Shown here in pieces: positions 62,860-64,000 of a DNA stretch of 64,000 bases. Position 1 is the first letter of the stretch. Every line of letters starts with the position of its first letter. The translations under genes were made by a program, and so were the position numbers. The notes beneath the pieces were generated by a model. The model ran no database searches. It was not told where the DNA came from and worked only from the letters and a program-made list of their open reading frames with translations. The DNA is from Hylemonella gracilis (GTDB taxonomy: Bacteria; Pseudomonadota; Gammaproteobacteria; Burkholderiales; Burkholderiaceae_C), in contig NZ_CP031395.1 of the NCBI RefSeq assembly GCF_004328645.1, positions 1,823,501 to 1,887,500 on the forward strand, given 5' to 3'.

Positions 62860-63819
62860 ATGCCCGCCCTGGAAAATCCCACCGCCACGCCCTGGCGGCC
62901 TGAGTCCCTGGCGCCCGTGATCGGCGCGCTGTGTTGCGTCCAGGCGGCGGGCGCCGAACTCGGCGAGGGCCTGTTGTGGTCCGTGCGGGAGCAGGCGCTG
63001 TACTGGGTGGACATCCTGTCGCGTCAACTGAACCGCTGGGACCCGCAGAGTGGCGCCCAGGCCCGCTGGACCTTCGCCGAGGAAATCTCCGCCTTGGCCG
63101 AACGCGCCCGCGCGCCCGGGCTGGTGGTGACCCTGCGCCGGGGCTACGCGCTCTTCGATCCTGCCCGTGGGGGAGAACCGCAGTATCTGCACCAGCCTGA
63201 GCCCGAGCGGACCGGCAACCGCTTCAATGACGGCAAGTGCGACGCCCAGGGGCGCTTCTGGGCCGGCTCCATGGATTTCGCCTGCGAAGCGCCCAGTGGC
63301 GCGCTCTACCGACTGGACCCGGACGGCCGTTGCACGCGCCACGAGGACGGTTTTGTCGTGACCAATGGGCCGACCTGGAGCGGGGGGGGACGTGGGGATG
63401 GGCGACGCCGTTTCATGTACTTCAATGACACCGTGCAGGGCTGCACCTACCGCTACGACAGTGACGCCGCCACGGGTACCCTGTCCAACAAAGTGCTGTG
63501 GAAGCGTTTCGCACCCGGTGATGGCTTGCCCGATGGCATGACCACGGACGCGCTGGGCCGCCTCTGGATCGCGCATTGGGGCGGTGCCTGCGTGAGCTGC
63601 CATGACCCGGACACCAGTGAGGAACTGGCCCGCGTGACCTTGCCCACGGGCCAGGTCACGAACTGCGCCTTCGGCGGCAAGGATTTGCGCACCCTGTTCA
63701 TTTCCACGGCCCGGGTCGGCATGAGTCTGGCGCAATTGGCGGCCGAGCCCCTGGCGGGAGGGCTGTTCGCGGTGGACGTCGACAGCCCGGGACTGCCTGC
63801 CCATCCGTACGGGGGCTAG
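62860..63819 (+). CDS. SMP-30/gluconolactonase-family sugar lactonase
   Basis: This 319-residue beta-propeller protein is of the SMP-30 family, which hydrolyses sugar lactones with a divalent metal. The metal ligands are in place: glutamate in ELGEGLLWS, asparagine in RFNDGKCDAQGRFWAGSMDF and GPTWS region, and aspartate in GLPDGMTTDALGRLWIAHWGG. The expected substrates are L-arabinono- or D-galactonolactone from the divergent dehydrogenase. GGAG at 62850-62853 supports the ATG at 62860. A seven-G run at 63382-63388 lies in an unusual arginine-glycine loop, but the frame stays open throughout. Confidence 0.9.
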   Translation: MPALENPTATPWRPESLAPVIGALCCVQAAGAELGEGLLWSVREQALYWVDILSRQLNRWDPQSGAQARWTFAEEISALAERARAPGLVVTLRRGYALFDPARGGEPQYLHQPEPERTGNRFNDGKCDAQGRFWAGSMDFACEAPSGALYRLDPDGRCTRHEDGFVVTNGPTWSGGGRGDGRRRFMYFNDTVQGCTYRYDSDAATGTLSNKVLWKRFAPGDGLPDGMTTDALGRLWIAHWGGACVSCHDPDTSEELARVTLPTGQVTNCAFGGKDLRTLFISTARVGMSLAQLAAEPLAGGLFAVDVDSPGLPAHPYGG

Positions 63820-63958
63820 CGGGCACGGGGCAGGTCTGCCCGGCGTTCGGGCTGCGTCCGTGGCGCCGTGCGGCGCGTGCTGGCCGGTCGGCCTGCCATC
63901 GCTCTTGCCATCTTCTTGTTTTTCTCCAACCCTCTTCTTGTTTGATGAAAGTGATTGC

Positions 63959-64000
63959 ATGAGCACCACCGCCCATCCCATCGTCTGGCTGCACCACGCG
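63959..64000 (+). CDS. Start of a possible gene, truncated by the window
   Basis: An ATG at 63959 opens a frame reading MSTTAHPIVWLHHA to the window edge. Only 14 residues are visible, so no family can be named. It lies 139 bases after the lactonase in the same direction and could belong to the sugar cluster. The gap contains nothing that I recognise. Confidence 0.35.
   Translation, partial: MSTTAHPIVWLHHA

Noticed and set aside
63370..63420. Frameshift in the lactonase at the seven-G run
   Set aside because: The frame stays open and all downstream metal-binding blocks follow in the same frame; the odd loop is only an arginine/glycine-rich insertion.

Overview
This is a GC-rich chromosomal window that reads as a betaproteobacterium of the order Burkholderiales, most likely family Comamonadaceae. 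The grounds are four orphan tripartite tricarboxylate (Bug/TctC) receptors in 14 kb, the rpmB-rpmG and trxB / crp-like / ftsK-lolA neighbourhoods, an HTH-citrate synthase fusion, and GC-rich intergenic repeats of a kind I recall from that family. There is no phage, insertion sequence, CRISPR array or plasmid module.

Region 1 (1-14.9 kb) is a catabolic, accessory-looking stretch. It begins with the 3' end of a SapC-like gene. Several small units follow, each built from a Bug-type periplasmic receptor plus cytoplasmic enzymes and often a LysR regulator: two PF04909 metal-dependent hydrolases, a two-gene AtuA-type unit, and a dihydroxyphthalate-decarboxylase-like / class II aldolase pair. A MarR regulator and a siderophore-interacting ferric reductase diverge around paired operator-like sites, next to tRNA-Thr(CGT) and an HTH-citrate synthase fusion whose catalytic residues look lost.

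Region 2 (15-44.5 kb) is mostly housekeeping: fbp, pepN, prfB with its programmed +1 frameshift, an outer-membrane-like protein, an alpha/beta hydrolase carrying an in-frame repeat insertion, aldo/keto reductase, ybaK, coniferyl-aldehyde dehydrogenase, a YitT-like protein, plsY, a degenerate HD-GYP protein, yajQ, murB, a DUF2325 gene pair behind a Fur-like palindrome, rpmG, rpmB, trxB, a crp-like regulator, ftsK, lolA, terC, argH, hemerythrin, a VOC protein, an lldD-like oxidase, dinB (frameshifted) and an Aer-like chemoreceptor.

Region 3 (44.6-63.8 kb) is one coherent sugar-acid cluster. A long minus-strand array runs from an aldehyde dehydrogenase through two complete sugar ABC transporters (YtfQ/YtfR/YtfT/YjfF type and ChvE/GguA/GguB type), an IlvD/Edd-family aldonate dehydratase, a DHDPS-family dehydratase or aldolase, and dgoK-dgoA-dgoD. 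A GbpR-like LysR regulator, a short-chain sugar dehydrogenase and an SMP-30 lactonase complete it. My reading is a combined non-phosphorylative L-arabinose route (to alpha-ketoglutarate) and D-galactose De Ley-Doudoroff route, sharing the first oxidation and lactone hydrolysis. dgoA is interrupted by a one-base deletion in a G tract, as is dinB, so either both are real lesions or the assembly has homopolymer errors.

Only one stretch over 300 bases lacks a gene (31403-31789). It holds the rpmB upstream region and a large stem-loop.
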